64,000 nucleotides of DNA from DASRDR01 sp035550795 (GTDB taxonomy: Bacteria > Methylomirabilota > Methylomirabilia > Rokubacteriales > DASRDR01). A program made the position numbers and the translations under genes. This document shows positions 31,293-39,897 of the stretch, in pieces. The notes beneath the pieces are model-generated. The model was not told the origin of the DNA and did not search any database. It saw nothing but the letters and a program-made list of their open reading frames with translations. How positions within the stretch are numbered: the stretch's first letter is position 1; every line of letters begins with the position of its first letter. Location of the stretch: the NCBI GenBank assembly GCA_035550795.1, contig DASZOL010000111.1:1-64000 (forward strand), written 5' to 3'.

Positions 31293-31916
31293 ATGCGATC
31301 CCCGCCCCTCGTCCTCGGCGTCCTCGCCTCGGGCCGTGGGTCGAACCTGCAGGCCATCCTCGACGCGATCGCCGCCGGCCGCTGCCCCGCGCGCGTGGCG
31401 GTCGTCGTGAGCGACCGAAAGGACGCGGCCGCGCTCTCTCGGGCCCGGCAGGCGGGCATCCGGGCGCTGCACGTGGATTCCCACGCGTACCCGGACCGGG
31501 CTGCCTTTGACGAAGCGGTCGCGGCCGTCCTCGACGAGCACGGGGTGGAGCTGGTCTGCCTGGCGGGCTACATGCGGGTGCTCTCGGCGGAGTTCGTTCG
31601 CCGCTACCGCGGTCGCGTCCTGAACGTCCACCCGGCGCTGCTGCCGGCCTTTCCCGGGCTTCGGGCTCAGCGCCAGGCGCTCGATCACGGCGTCAAGGTT
31701 GCGGGCGCGACCGTCCACCTTGTCGACGAGGGCGTGGACACGGGCCCGATCGTCCTGCAGGCGGCGGTACCGGTGCTCGACGGCGAGACAGAGGAGAGCC
31801 TGGCGGCCCGGATCCTCGTCGAGGAGCATCGCCTCTATCCGGAGGCGATCCGGCTCTACGCCGAAGGCCGGCTCCACGTGAAGGGCCGCCGAGTCTCGGT
31901 GCGAACGGAGCCGTGA
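31293..31916 (+). CDS. purN: Phosphoribosylglycinamide formyltransferase
   Basis: Formylates GAR with 10-formyl-tetrahydrofolate. LGVLASGRGSNLQAILDAI at the N terminus, then the catalytic Asn/His/Asp set in RVLNVHPALLPAFPGL and VHLVDEGVDTGPIVLQ. Total 207 residues, normal. The gene ends in a GTGA overlap with purH. Confidence 0.95.
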   Translation: MRSPPLVLGVLASGRGSNLQAILDAIAAGRCPARVAVVVSDRKDAAALSRARQAGIRALHVDSHAYPDRAAFDEAVAAVLDEHGVELVCLAGYMRVLSAEFVRRYRGRVLNVHPALLPAFPGLRAQRQALDHGVKVAGATVHLVDEGVDTGPIVLQAAVPVLDGETEESLAARILVEEHRLYPEAIRLYAEGRLHVKGRRVSVRTEP

Positions 31917-33508
31917 CCCCGATTCGCCGCGCGCTCCTCTCCGTTTCCGACAAGACCGGGCTGGTGGATCTGGCCCGCGGTCTCGCCGGGCTGGGCGTCG
32001 AGCTCCTGTCGACGGGCGGAACCGCCCGGGCGCTCACGGCGGCGGGCCTGTCCGTGCGCGAGGTCGCCGACGTCACAGGCTTTCCCGAGATGCTCGACGG
32101 GCGGGTGAAGACGCTCCACCCGGCGATCCACGGGGGCATCCTCGCTCGTCGAGACCTGCCGTCGCACGAGGAGGCCCTCGTGCGACACGGGATCGGCCCG
32201 ATCGACCTGGTGGCCGTGAACCTCTACCCGTTCGAGGCGACCGTGGCCCAGCCCGGCGTGCCCTTCGAGGACGCCGTCGAGCAGATCGACGTGGGCGGCC
32301 CGGCGATGATCCGCGCAGCCGCGAAGAACCACGCGGGCGTCGTGGTCCTGGTCGATCCCGGCCAGTACTCGCCGGTCCTCGAGGAGCTTCGCCGGTCCGG
32401 CGGCGAGGTGTCCGGGGACACGCGCCGTCGACTTGCGCTGGAAGCGTTTCGACGCACAGCCCAGTACGACGCGGCCATCGCCGCCTGGCTGGGGGCGCCC
32501 ACTGCGACGGCGACTCCCGCCACCGCCGATCCGCTCCGCTTCCCTCCGGTGATCCGTGTGGAGGCGGAGCGGCTGCTGGTGCTCCGATATGGCGAGAACC
32601 CCCACCAGCAGGGCGCGTTCTACCGGCCGCAGGGCGCCTCGCTGGGGGTGGGCGGCCTGGGTTCGCTTCGCCAGCTCGACGGGCCCGAGCTTTCCTACAA
32701 CAACCTTCTGGACCTCGGCGGCGCCCTGGGCCTGCTCCTCGAGTTCGCCGAGCCCGCCGCCGTCGTGATCAAGCATACGAATCCGTGCGGGGCTGCCGTC
32801 GGTGCCGATGTCCTGACGGCCTTCGAGCGTGCCCGCGCATCGGACCCCGTCTCCATCTACGGTGGGATCGTGGGCGTCAACCGGCCCGTGGACATTCGTC
32901 TCGTCCGAGCGCTGGCCGGAATCCTGCTGGAGATCCTCTTCGCCCCGGCGTTCGAGCCGGAGGCCCTGGACGACCTCAGGCGCACCAAGAAGAAGCTGCG
33001 CGTCCTCGAGGTGCCGGCGGGACGCCCTCCCGCTGGACCGGCGCCGCTCGAGCTGCGGAGCGTTCCCGGAGGGCTCCTGGTCCAGGAAGCGGACCTGGTC
33101 GGCCTCGACCCGGTGGCCCTGCGCGTGGCAAGCCGGCGACACCCGACGCCCACGGAGTGGCGGGCGCTTCGGTTCGCCTGGAAGGTCGGCAAGCACGTGA
33201 AGTCCAACGCGATCGTGCTGGCTGGCGAGGAGCAGGTGCTGGGCGTCGGCGCCGGGCAGATGAGCCGGGTCGACGCGGCGCGGCTCGCGGTGATGCGGGC
33301 GCGCGCGCACGGCCACAAGCTGGCGGGCGCGGCCGCCGCGTCCGACGCCTTCTTCCCTTTCCGGGACGGGCTGGACGTCGTCGCGGAGGCGGGGGCCACC
33401 GCCGTCATCCACCCGGGCGGCTCGGTCCGCGACGACGAGATCGTGGCGGCGGCGGACGAGCGTGGCATGGCCATGGTCACGACCGGGATCCGCCACTTCA
33501 AGCATTGA
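31913..33508 (+). CDS. purH: Bifunctional AICAR transformylase / IMP cyclohydrolase
   Basis: Last two steps to IMP. The N-terminal cyclohydrolase domain (1-200) has SVSDKTGLVDLARGL, STGGTARAL and VNLYPFEATV; the transformylase domain has RYGENPHQQGAFYR, IKHTNPCG and KSNAIVLA. The closing DAFFPFRDGLDVVAEAG is typical. Total 531 residues; GTG 31913 overlaps purN. A TTGA overlap leads into the MerR/TPR gene. Confidence 0.96.
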   Translation: MTPIRRALLSVSDKTGLVDLARGLAGLGVELLSTGGTARALTAAGLSVREVADVTGFPEMLDGRVKTLHPAIHGGILARRDLPSHEEALVRHGIGPIDLVAVNLYPFEATVAQPGVPFEDAVEQIDVGGPAMIRAAAKNHAGVVVLVDPGQYSPVLEELRRSGGEVSGDTRRRLALEAFRRTAQYDAAIAAWLGAPTATATPATADPLRFPPVIRVEAERLLVLRYGENPHQQGAFYRPQGASLGVGGLGSLRQLDGPELSYNNLLDLGGALGLLLEFAEPAAVVIKHTNPCGAAVGADVLTAFERARASDPVSIYGGIVGVNRPVDIRLVRALAGILLEILFAPAFEPEALDDLRRTKKKLRVLEVPAGRPPAGPAPLELRSVPGGLLVQEADLVGLDPVALRVASRRHPTPTEWRALRFAWKVGKHVKSNAIVLAGEEQVLGVGAGQMSRVDAARLAVMRARAHGHKLAGAAAASDAFFPFRDGLDVVAEAGATAVIHPGGSVRDDEIVAAADERGMAMVTTGIRHFKH

Positions 33509-34389
33509 CGGCGCCCGGCTGGGTCCTCACCGAGCGGGACGTCGTCCGGCTCCTCGCCCTGAACCCCCGCCGGACGGAGCAGCTCCGGCGCCTCCAGCTG
33601 CTCCATGCGTCCGACCGACCCGATCAGTACACGTTCCGGGACCTGGTGGCCCTCCGTGTCGCGCGGACGCTCCTGGACCAGGGGGCCACGGTCCGCCAGA
33701 TCCGGCGGGCGCTCGACACGCTCCGGAGGCTCGCGCCCGGATCCGAGACCCCGTTCGCCGAGCTGCGGGTCACGGTCCGTGACGGCGAGATCTTCATCGA
33801 GCGGGATGCCCGGCTCCTGGAGCCGTCCGGCCAGATCGTGATGGAGTTCTCGGAGAAGGGTCTCGCCGAGGACGCGCGCGCCTCGGTGCTCCGCGGGCTC
33901 GTGCGGCCTCTCGCTCTGCCCGGCGGCGAGGCCGAGCGGTGGTTCGAGCTGGCGTCCGAGCTGGACGGGGATCCGGCTCAGTGGGCCCAGGCGGTGGAGG
34001 CCTATCAGCGCGTGACGACGCTGGCCCCCGGCCACGGCGCCGCCTGGAACAACCTGGGGCTCCTCCAGCACCGCATGGGTCGCTACGAGGACGCGCGGCG
34101 TCACTACGAGATGGCGCTGGAGGCGGACCCCACGCTCGCGGAGGCCGCCTACAATCTGGGCTCGCTCCACGATGACCTCGGCACCCCCCCGCGGGCGGCC
34201 CTCTGGTATCGCCGCGCGCTCGAGATCCGCCCGGACTACGCGGACGCTCACTTCAACCTCGCCTCCGCGCTCGAGCGGGCAGGGGACGGATCGGCCGCGC
34301 GTCGGCACTGGCTGCGCTATCTCGATCTGGATCCCGACAGCCGCTGGGCCGAGATTGCCCGGGGGTGGGTGAGCGGCGAAGGGCGGTGA
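33505..34389 (+). CDS. MerR-type HTH protein with C-terminal TPR repeats
   Basis: 294 residues. Residues 5-75 look like a MerR-type winged helix (LTERDVVRLLALNPRRTEQLRRLQLL, YTFRDLVALRVARTLLDQGATVRQIRRAL). From about residue 150 there are three or four tetratricopeptide repeats (GHGAAWNNLGLLQHRMGRYEDARRHYEMALEADP, AEAAYNLGSLHDDLG, ADAHFNLASALERAGD). No metal- or ligand-binding Cys is seen. It is wedged between purH and purD with NTGA overlaps on both sides, so it is made with the purine enzymes; a regulatory role is likely but unproven. TTG 33505 is the only fitting start. Confidence 0.8.
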   Translation: MTAPGWVLTERDVVRLLALNPRRTEQLRRLQLLHASDRPDQYTFRDLVALRVARTLLDQGATVRQIRRALDTLRRLAPGSETPFAELRVTVRDGEIFIERDARLLEPSGQIVMEFSEKGLAEDARASVLRGLVRPLALPGGEAERWFELASELDGDPAQWAQAVEAYQRVTTLAPGHGAAWNNLGLLQHRMGRYEDARRHYEMALEADPTLAEAAYNLGSLHDDLGTPPRAALWYRRALEIRPDYADAHFNLASALERAGDGSAARRHWLRYLDLDPDSRWAEIARGWVSGEGR

Positions 34390-35690
34390 GCGGGGCCCGG
34401 GTCCTCGTGGTCGGGGGCGGAGGCCGAGAGCACGCGCTCGCCTGGAGGCTTGCCCAGAGCCCGCGGCTCGGCGCGCTTTATGCGGCTCCGGGCAACCCCG
34501 GCATTGCAGCGGTCGCGGAGTGCGTTCCCGTCCGGGCCGACGACATCGCGGCGATCGCCGATCTCGTCGAGCGCGAGCGGATCGACCTGACGGTGGTGGG
34601 ACCCGAGGGGCCGCTCGCCCTCGGGCTCGCCGACGCCATCGCGGCCCGCGGTCGACTCGTCTTCGGCCCCTCGCGCGCCGCAGCCGCGCTGGAGTGCTCC
34701 AAGGTCTACGCCAAGGCACTCTTCGCCCGCGAGGGCATCCCCACCGCGCGGTTCGGGGCCTTCGAGGACGCGGCCGCCGCCCGCGCTTTCGTCGCGGAGC
34801 TCGGCGGCCGGGCCGTCGTGAAGGCGGACGGTCTCGCCGCCGGGAAGGGGGCGGTCGTCTGCGCCGATGCCGGCGAGGCGGCCCGGGCCATCGGCGACAT
34901 GCTCGAGCGCAGGATCTTCGGGGAGGCCGGGGCGCGCGTGGTCGTCGAGGAGTACCTCGAGGGAGAAGAGGTCTCGGTCTTTGCCCTGACCGATGGCCGG
35001 ACCGTCTGTCCGATGGCGTCGGCCCAGGACCACAAGGCCGCCTTCGACGACGACCGTGGGCCGAATACGGGGGGCATGGGCGCGTACTCGCCGGCTCCCG
35101 TGCTCGACCCGGCCCTCGAGCGGCAAGTCGTCGAGACGGTGATCGAGCCCACGATCCGCGGAATGGCGTCCGAGGGTCGATCCTACCGCGGTGTCCTCTT
35201 CGCGGGCCTCATGCTGACGCCGGCCGGCATACGGGTGCTGGAGTACAACGTGCGGTTCGGGGATCCCGAGTGCCAGGTCCTGATGCTCCGGCTGGTCGAC
35301 GACCTCCTGCCGTTGTGCCAGGCGGTCGCGGAGGGCCGCGGGCTACCGTCGTCCCTGACGTGGCGCCCCGAGGCCGCCGTCTGCGTCGTGCTCGCTTCCG
35401 GCGGATATCCGGGGACCTACCCCACCGGCCTGCCGATCGACGGGATCGAGCGCGCCGAGACCCACGCGGACGTCACGGTGTTCCACGCGGGCACCGCTCG
35501 GCGCGAGGGTCGGCTCACGACGGCGGGCGGGCGCGTCCTTGGCGTGGCCGCCCGCGGATCGGATCTCCCGGCGGCCGTAGCCCGGGCCTACGCGGCGGTG
35601 GAGGAGATCCGCTTCGAGGGGATGCACTACCGGCGCGACATCGGTCACCGGGCGCTGCGGCGTCTCGGGAGGATCGGCGGCATCCCGTGA
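34386..35690 (+). CDS. purD: Phosphoribosylamine-glycine ligase
   Basis: ATP-grasp enzyme that makes GAR. VLVVGGGGREHALAWRL opens the protein, VVGPEGPLALGLADAI, VVKADGLAAGKGAVVC and DHKAAFDDDRGPNTGGMGAYSP follow, and the metal-binding LEYNVRFGDPECQ closes the core. It has 434 residues from GTG 34386, which overlaps the upstream stop; a GTG at 34365 would extend it by only seven residues. GTGA overlap with the next gene. Confidence 0.96.
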   Translation: MSGARVLVVGGGGREHALAWRLAQSPRLGALYAAPGNPGIAAVAECVPVRADDIAAIADLVERERIDLTVVGPEGPLALGLADAIAARGRLVFGPSRAAAALECSKVYAKALFAREGIPTARFGAFEDAAAARAFVAELGGRAVVKADGLAAGKGAVVCADAGEAARAIGDMLERRIFGEAGARVVVEEYLEGEEVSVFALTDGRTVCPMASAQDHKAAFDDDRGPNTGGMGAYSPAPVLDPALERQVVETVIEPTIRGMASEGRSYRGVLFAGLMLTPAGIRVLEYNVRFGDPECQVLMLRLVDDLLPLCQAVAEGRGLPSSLTWRPEAAVCVVLASGGYPGTYPTGLPIDGIERAETHADVTVFHAGTARREGRLTTAGGRVLGVAARGSDLPAAVARAYAAVEEIRFEGMHYRRDIGHRALRRLGRIGGIP

Positions 35691-36322
35691 GGCGGTCGGA
35701 ACGACTCGTCGTCGATGCGAGCCGCCCGGCTCTCGCCCCTGTCGAAGCGGCGGCCAGCATCCTCCGCGCCGGCGGACTCGTTGCGTTTCCGACGGAGACC
35801 TTCTACGGGCTCGGCGCCCATGCTCTGGACGAAGCGGCGGTCGCGCGAGTCTTCCAGGCGAAGGGGCGGCCCGGGGACAAGCCGCTCCTGGTGCTCGTCG
35901 ACTCCCTCGGGATGGCGGAGCGCGTCGCCCGTGACGTGCCCGATCGGGCGCGGCGGCTGATGGGGCGCTACTGGCCTGGAGCGCTGACGCTGATCCTGCT
36001 GGCGCAGCCGGATCTTCCCGGGGCCCTCACGGCGGGCACGGGGACGATCGGAGTGCGGCTGTCCGGCCATCCCGTCGCGCGCGCGCTCGTCACGGCGACG
36101 GGAGCGCCGATCACGGCCCCCAGCGCGAACCCCCACGGGGCCACGAGCCCGCGTACCGCCGACGAGGTGATCGCCCTCCTCGGGGACCGCCTGGACCTCG
36201 TCCTGGACGGTGGCCCCACGGCCGGCGGACTGCCTTCCACCGTCCTGGACCTCACGCGCACGCCCGCCGTCGTTCTGCGGGCGGGAGCGATCGTCCTGAC
36301 CTCGGAGGATCTCGACGGCTGA
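35687..36322 (+). CDS. tsaC: L-threonylcarbamoyladenylate synthase (Sua5/YwlC/YrdC type)
   Basis: Makes threonylcarbamoyl-AMP for the t6A37 modification of tRNA. The YrdC domain motifs are ILRAGGLVAFPTETFYGLGAHAL, KGRPGDKPLLVLV, YWPGALTLIL, GTGTIGVRLSGHPVARAL and TAPSANPHGATSPRTA. At 211 residues it lacks the extra C-terminal Sua5 domain. It ends the purN-H-D operon; a non-coding or decayed region follows. Confidence 0.93.
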   Translation: MRRSERLVVDASRPALAPVEAAASILRAGGLVAFPTETFYGLGAHALDEAAVARVFQAKGRPGDKPLLVLVDSLGMAERVARDVPDRARRLMGRYWPGALTLILLAQPDLPGALTAGTGTIGVRLSGHPVARALVTATGAPITAPSANPHGATSPRTADEVIALLGDRLDLVLDGGPTAGGLPSTVLDLTRTPAVVLRAGAIVLTSEDLDG

Positions 36323-36339
36323 GCCGATCTTGTTGCCGC

Positions 36340-36492
36340 GGGAACGCGGGGGTACGAGCAGAAGGGCAGAGCGCGCTCGTCAGGGCCGTTGGCATGAAGA
36401 ACTGGGCGGTCATCGGCAGGATGACGATGCTGGACGCCCCGACCAACATCGAGAAGTGGACCCAGGTCTGGAACGAGTACAAGGTGGGCTAG
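36340..36492 (+). pseudogene. Remnant of an unidentified gene (C-terminal piece)
   Basis: One frame stays open from the tsaC end to TAG 36490 and reads like coding sequence, with RAVGMKNWAVIGRMTML followed by NIEKWTQVWNEYKVG. An ATG at 36394 would give only 32 residues. No ribosome binding site or family is recognised. It directly abuts the aminotransferase fragment that follows, so it looks like the stump of a gene left by a deletion. Confidence 0.4.
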
Positions 36493-36499
36493 GTCCGCC

Positions 36500-36897
36500 G
36501 GCGGGCCTCGCGGCAACTCGACGTCGGTGGCGGCGGCAAACGCGACGCTGGACGTTCTGCGCGAGCACCGGGATCTCTACGGGACGATGAACGCGCGCGG
36601 CGAGCGGATTCGCCAGGAGGCGCCGGCGCGCGCGGCGGCGCTCGGGATCCCGCTGCAAGCGTGCGGGCTCGGGTCCTTGTGCGCCTTCCGCTTCGTGGAC
36701 CGACCCGTGATGAGCGTACGCGATGCCGCCCCCGAGGACCCGGACCTCCTCCAGTCCCTGTTCCTCTTCCTCCTGAGCGAGGGGATCCTCACCCATCCGC
36801 GTCACAGCTTCCTGTCGAGCGCGCACGGCGACTCCCAGGTCGACGCGATCGTCGAGGGCACGACCGATCCCTCCGGGAGATCCCGGCGGCGGCCTGA
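36500..36897 (+). pseudogene. Truncated, frameshifted glutamate-1-semialdehyde aminomutase-like gene
   Basis: The sequence matches the last quarter of a class III aminotransferase of the HemL type: GNSTSVAAANATLDVLREH, then AGLGSLC-like CGLGSLCAFRFVDRP and HSFLSSAHGDSQVDAIVEG. The first three quarters, including the PLP lysine, are missing. Near 36857 one base is lost: the original ending HDRSLREIPAAA and its TGA (36895-36897) continue in the next frame. Truncation plus frameshift means it cannot be functional. Confidence 0.75.
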
Positions 36898-37027
36898 CCC
36901 GGCGTCATGCGACGGGGGACGCGCTCGACCGAGGAGGCGGGTCCCCATAGGCGGTCGGGTGGCTGCCGGAGGCGACCCGGATCCGGTCCGCGGGCCGCTC
37001 GAAAACCTGCGGCCTGGGCGGGGCGGG

Positions 37028-37036
37028 TGCTATCAT
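37028..37036 (+). promoter_or_regulatory. Extended -10 box of mobA
   Basis: TGCTATCAT is an extended -10 (TGn plus TATCAT). It overlaps the first possible ATG (37035), which argues for a later mobA start. Confidence 0.45.
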
Positions 37037-37052
37037 GCGTCCGGTCGTGCCG

Positions 37053-37709
37053 ATGCCCCGCGTGAGCGGTGTGATCCTCGCCGGCGGCAAGAGTCGGCGG
37101 ATGGGTGGGGCCCCGAAGGCGCTCCTTCCGTTCGGGGGTCGCCCACTGATCGAGCACATAGCGGAGACGTTGCGATCGGTCTTGCCGGACTGCCTGGTTG
37201 TCACGAACACCCCCGCGCTGTACGGGCACCTCGATCTCCCCATGGTGGCTGACGTCTTCCCCGAGGGCGGGTCGCTGGGAGGGATCTACTCGGGCCTTCG
37301 TGCCGCGCCAGGCGACGCCGCGCTCTGCGTGGCGTGCGACATGCCGTTCGTCTCGGCTCCGCTGGTGGCGCACCTCGCCGGCCTGGCCGGCGAGGCCGAC
37401 GTGGTCATCCCCGATGCCGGGGGTGAGCTTCAGACCCTCCACGCCGTCTACGGGAAGGCTTGCCTTCCTGCCATGGAGCGGCGCCTCAGGGACGGACAGC
37501 TGAAGATCGTCGGCTTCTTCGACGACGTTCGGGTCCTCCGGCTCCCCGCCGACGTCGTCGAGCGCTTCGCCGACCCGGACGTGGCGTTCATGAATCTCAA
37601 CACACCGGAGGACCTCGCGCGGGCCCGCGCCCTCTGGGGGCGGCCGGCGATCGGCGAAGCCCGCGGGCCGTCTGCTCCCCCGCCTGCGGGAGACGGGGTG
37701 GACTGTTGA
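37053..37709 (+). CDS. mobA: Molybdenum cofactor guanylyltransferase
   Basis: Joins GMP to molybdopterin to give the guanine dinucleotide cofactor. GVILAGGKSRRMGGAPKALLPFGGRPLI is the GTP/Mo-cofactor binding signature, followed by LGGIYSGLRA and VACDMPFVS; FMNLNTPEDL near the C terminus is also typical. It has 218 residues from ATG 37053; starts at 37035 or GTG 37047 are possible, but the former lies in the -10 box. It ends in a TTGA overlap with the next gene. Confidence 0.93.
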   Translation: MPRVSGVILAGGKSRRMGGAPKALLPFGGRPLIEHIAETLRSVLPDCLVVTNTPALYGHLDLPMVADVFPEGGSLGGIYSGLRAAPGDAALCVACDMPFVSAPLVAHLAGLAGEADVVIPDAGGELQTLHAVYGKACLPAMERRLRDGQLKIVGFFDDVRVLRLPADVVERFADPDVAFMNLNTPEDLARARALWGRPAIGEARGPSAPPPAGDGVDC

Positions 37710-38530
37710 GCGACGCGCGGGTCGCGGCCCAGGAGCTCGGCTCCCTCCAGGGCCTGAACCGGCTGCCGGCGCCGCTTCGCGAGGGTCTGTACGGACGGCT
37801 GATCCCCGTGGAGGTCTATGCCCGCTACGGGATCGATCCCGGCACCGGGCTCAACCAGCTCGGCCATCGCCTCCTCCGGATCTTCGCCCCTCCCGAGCAG
37901 AGCTGGGCGCGGGTCGAGCTCCGCGCGTCACGTGACGACCGCGATCCGCTCGTCCTCGTCGACGTGGAGGTGGGACCCTTCGCGGTCCCCGAGCTCTCCT
38001 TCGTTCAGGTCACCGATCCCGAGGCGCCGCGCTTCGGGATCGACCGCGATGAGGACGGGCAAGACACGCTCTTCGGCACGGTGGTCCGGAATCTCGCTGA
38101 AGAGCGCCGCGCCGTCGCGGCGGGGCTCGCGCCCGGGCAGGTCCGGACGGGGCTTCGACTGCTCGGTCGGGTGCTGGATGCCATGGAGGATTTCTGCCGG
38201 TTGCTCGGGAAGGAGCTGTTCCTCGTGGAGCCGCTCTTCTACCACTCGGCCCTCCTCTACGAGCGTCATGGCTGCGACTATCTTCTCGGCCGCGACCTCA
38301 TGGAGACGATCGACGCCGAGTTTCACGCGGGCGGCCGGCTGCACCGGTCGCTCGACGGGTCCACGGCATTCCGGCAGGTCGGATTCGACCGGACGATCCG
38401 GGGGCGGAGCTGGGCGGTCCACGACGGCGCCCTAGGCGTGCTGGACGGGGTGACCTGGGGCGGGGTGAAGATGTACCGGCGCACGGGGCATCCGGCGAGC
38501 GTCTCGACGTTCCCCGGCGCGGCGTACTGA
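37706..38530 (+). CDS. Unrecognised protein translationally coupled to mobA
   Basis: 274 residues, no family recognised with certainty. TTG 37706 overlaps the mobA stop. Visible features: PAPLREGLYGRLIPVEVYARYGI at the start, the acidic FGIDRDEDGQDTLFG, a helix EDFCRLLGKELFLVEPLFYHSALLYERHGCDYLLGRDL that resembles the acceptor end of GNAT-like folds, and a C-terminal SWAVHDGALGVLDG. No signal peptide or membrane helix. The coupling suggests a role with molybdoenzymes or nucleotide transfer, but this is a guess. Confidence 0.65.
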   Translation: MSDARVAAQELGSLQGLNRLPAPLREGLYGRLIPVEVYARYGIDPGTGLNQLGHRLLRIFAPPEQSWARVELRASRDDRDPLVLVDVEVGPFAVPELSFVQVTDPEAPRFGIDRDEDGQDTLFGTVVRNLAEERRAVAAGLAPGQVRTGLRLLGRVLDAMEDFCRLLGKELFLVEPLFYHSALLYERHGCDYLLGRDLMETIDAEFHAGGRLHRSLDGSTAFRQVGFDRTIRGRSWAVHDGALGVLDGVTWGGVKMYRRTGHPASVSTFPGAAY

Positions 38531-38543
38531 CGGCAGGCTGGCC

Positions 38544-38678
38544 GTGGCGAGGAAGCGCGCGCCGAGGCCGGCGCGCCCCCGGAAGCCGATGCCGCGGAAG
38601 CCCCCGAAGGTCGAGGTTCCCGCGACCGTCTATCGGCGCCGCGCCAAGCATCGCCGCCGGCCCGACGATGACACGTAG
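38544..38678 (+). CDS. Possible 44-residue Arg/Lys/Pro-rich peptide
   Basis: GTG 38544 opens a 44-codon frame reading VARKRAPRPARPRKPMPRK, then PPKVEVPATVYRRRAKHRRR and an acidic PDDDT end; its TAG overlaps the thiI start by 11 bases. About 40 % of residues are basic, as in small rRNA- or DNA-binding proteins. There is no clear ribosome binding site, so it may be chance in GC-rich DNA. Confidence 0.35.
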   Translation: MARKRAPRPARPRKPMPRKPPKVEVPATVYRRRAKHRRRPDDDT

Positions 38679-39897
38679 CGCCGCGCGCGGGAGGCCGCCG
38701 CTCCCCTGTGTGGTCGTTCACTACCACGAGATCAGTCTGAAGGGCGGTAACCGGCCGCTGTTCCTGCGGCGGCTGGGACGGAACCTCGTCGAGGCCACGG
38801 CCGGATGCGGCGTGCGACGCGTGCGGCGCCTCCCCGGCCGCCTGGTCCTGGACCTCGACCCGGGGGCGGACCTCCCACGGCTGCGGGAGCGGATCGCCGC
38901 CGTGTTCGGCATCGCGTACTTCGCGCCGGCGCTGTCCCTCCCGCCGACCTGGCCAGCCGTCCAGGCGGCGGTGCTGCAGCTTCTCGAGGGGCGCAGCTTC
39001 GAGTCGTTCCGGATCACCGCGCGCCGGACGTTCAAGGTCTTCCCGATGGCGTCGGATGAGGTCAACCGCGAGCTGGGGGCCCTCGTCCTCCGGCACTTCG
39101 CGACACGCGTGAATCTGACCGCGCCAGCGCTCACCGTGCGCGTCGATCTCCTTCCTGACGAAGCGCTCGTCTTCGTCGACCGCGTGGCCGGGCCCGGCGG
39201 TCTCCCGGTGGGGGTGTCGGGACGCGTGGCGGCCCTCCTGTCGGGCGGGATCGACTCGCCGGTGGCGGCGTGCCGCCTTCAGAAGCGAGGCTGCGAGGTG
39301 GAGTTCGTGCACTTCCACTCGGTTCCATACTTGGCGGACACTTCGCAGCGGAAGGCGCGGGCGCTCGTCGAGCGTCTGGTGCGTCACCAGTTCGCCGCGC
39401 GCCTGTGGCTCGTCCCCTTCGGCGAGATCCAGCGGGAAGTGGTACTCGGGGTTCCCGCCTCGCTCCGCGTCGTGGTGTACCGGCGTCTCATGGCGCGGAT
39501 CGCCGAGACGATCGCCCAGACGACGGGCGCCCTCGCCCTGGTCACCGGAGAGAGCCTCGGCCAGGTGGCCTCCCAGACGCTCGAGAATCTTGCGCGAACG
39601 ACGGAGGTGGTCAGCATGCCGGTCCTCCGACCGCTCATCGGGACCGACAAGGAGGAGATCATCCGCGAGGCGCGGGCGATCGGGACGTACGAGATCTCCA
39701 TCGAGCCGGACCAGGACTGCTGCACCCTCTTCGTGCCGAAGCACCCCGAGACGCGCGCCAGCGCCGAGGTCGTCCTGGAGGCCGAGCGACGGCTGGACGT
39801 GCCCCGCCTCGTGACGGCAGGGGTGACCGGCGCCGTGACGGAGACCTTCCGCTTCCCGCCGGCGGAGACCGTCGCGCCCGTCAGCGCCGAACCGTGA
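38668..39897 (+). CDS. thiI: tRNA 4-thiouridine synthase ThiI (no rhodanese domain)
   Basis: Adds sulfur to U8 of tRNA. An N-terminal ferredoxin-like part and THUMP domain (to about residue 165) precede the PP-loop ATPase motif SGGIDSPVAA starting at residue 192. GESLGQVASQTLENLART and DCCTLFVPKHPET are further family signatures. At 409 residues it lacks the C-terminal rhodanese domain that carries the persulfide Cys in enterobacteria, as in Bacillus, so a separate sulfur donor is needed. ATG 38668. Its 3' end overlaps the opposite DMT gene by 17 bases. Confidence 0.93.
   Translation: MTRSAARGRPPLPCVVVHYHEISLKGGNRPLFLRRLGRNLVEATAGCGVRRVRRLPGRLVLDLDPGADLPRLRERIAAVFGIAYFAPALSLPPTWPAVQAAVLQLLEGRSFESFRITARRTFKVFPMASDEVNRELGALVLRHFATRVNLTAPALTVRVDLLPDEALVFVDRVAGPGGLPVGVSGRVAALLSGGIDSPVAACRLQKRGCEVEFVHFHSVPYLADTSQRKARALVERLVRHQFAARLWLVPFGEIQREVVLGVPASLRVVVYRRLMARIAETIAQTTGALALVTGESLGQVASQTLENLARTTEVVSMPVLRPLIGTDKEEIIREARAIGTYEISIEPDQDCCTLFVPKHPETRASAEVVLEAERRLDVPRLVTAGVTGAVTETFRFPPAETVAPVSAEP

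Noticed and set aside
36527..37252. A 241-residue protein reading through the HemL-like fragment
   Set aside because: Only its first 110 residues look like a protein; after the frameshift at about 36857 it becomes Arg/Pro-rich noise that runs into mobA.
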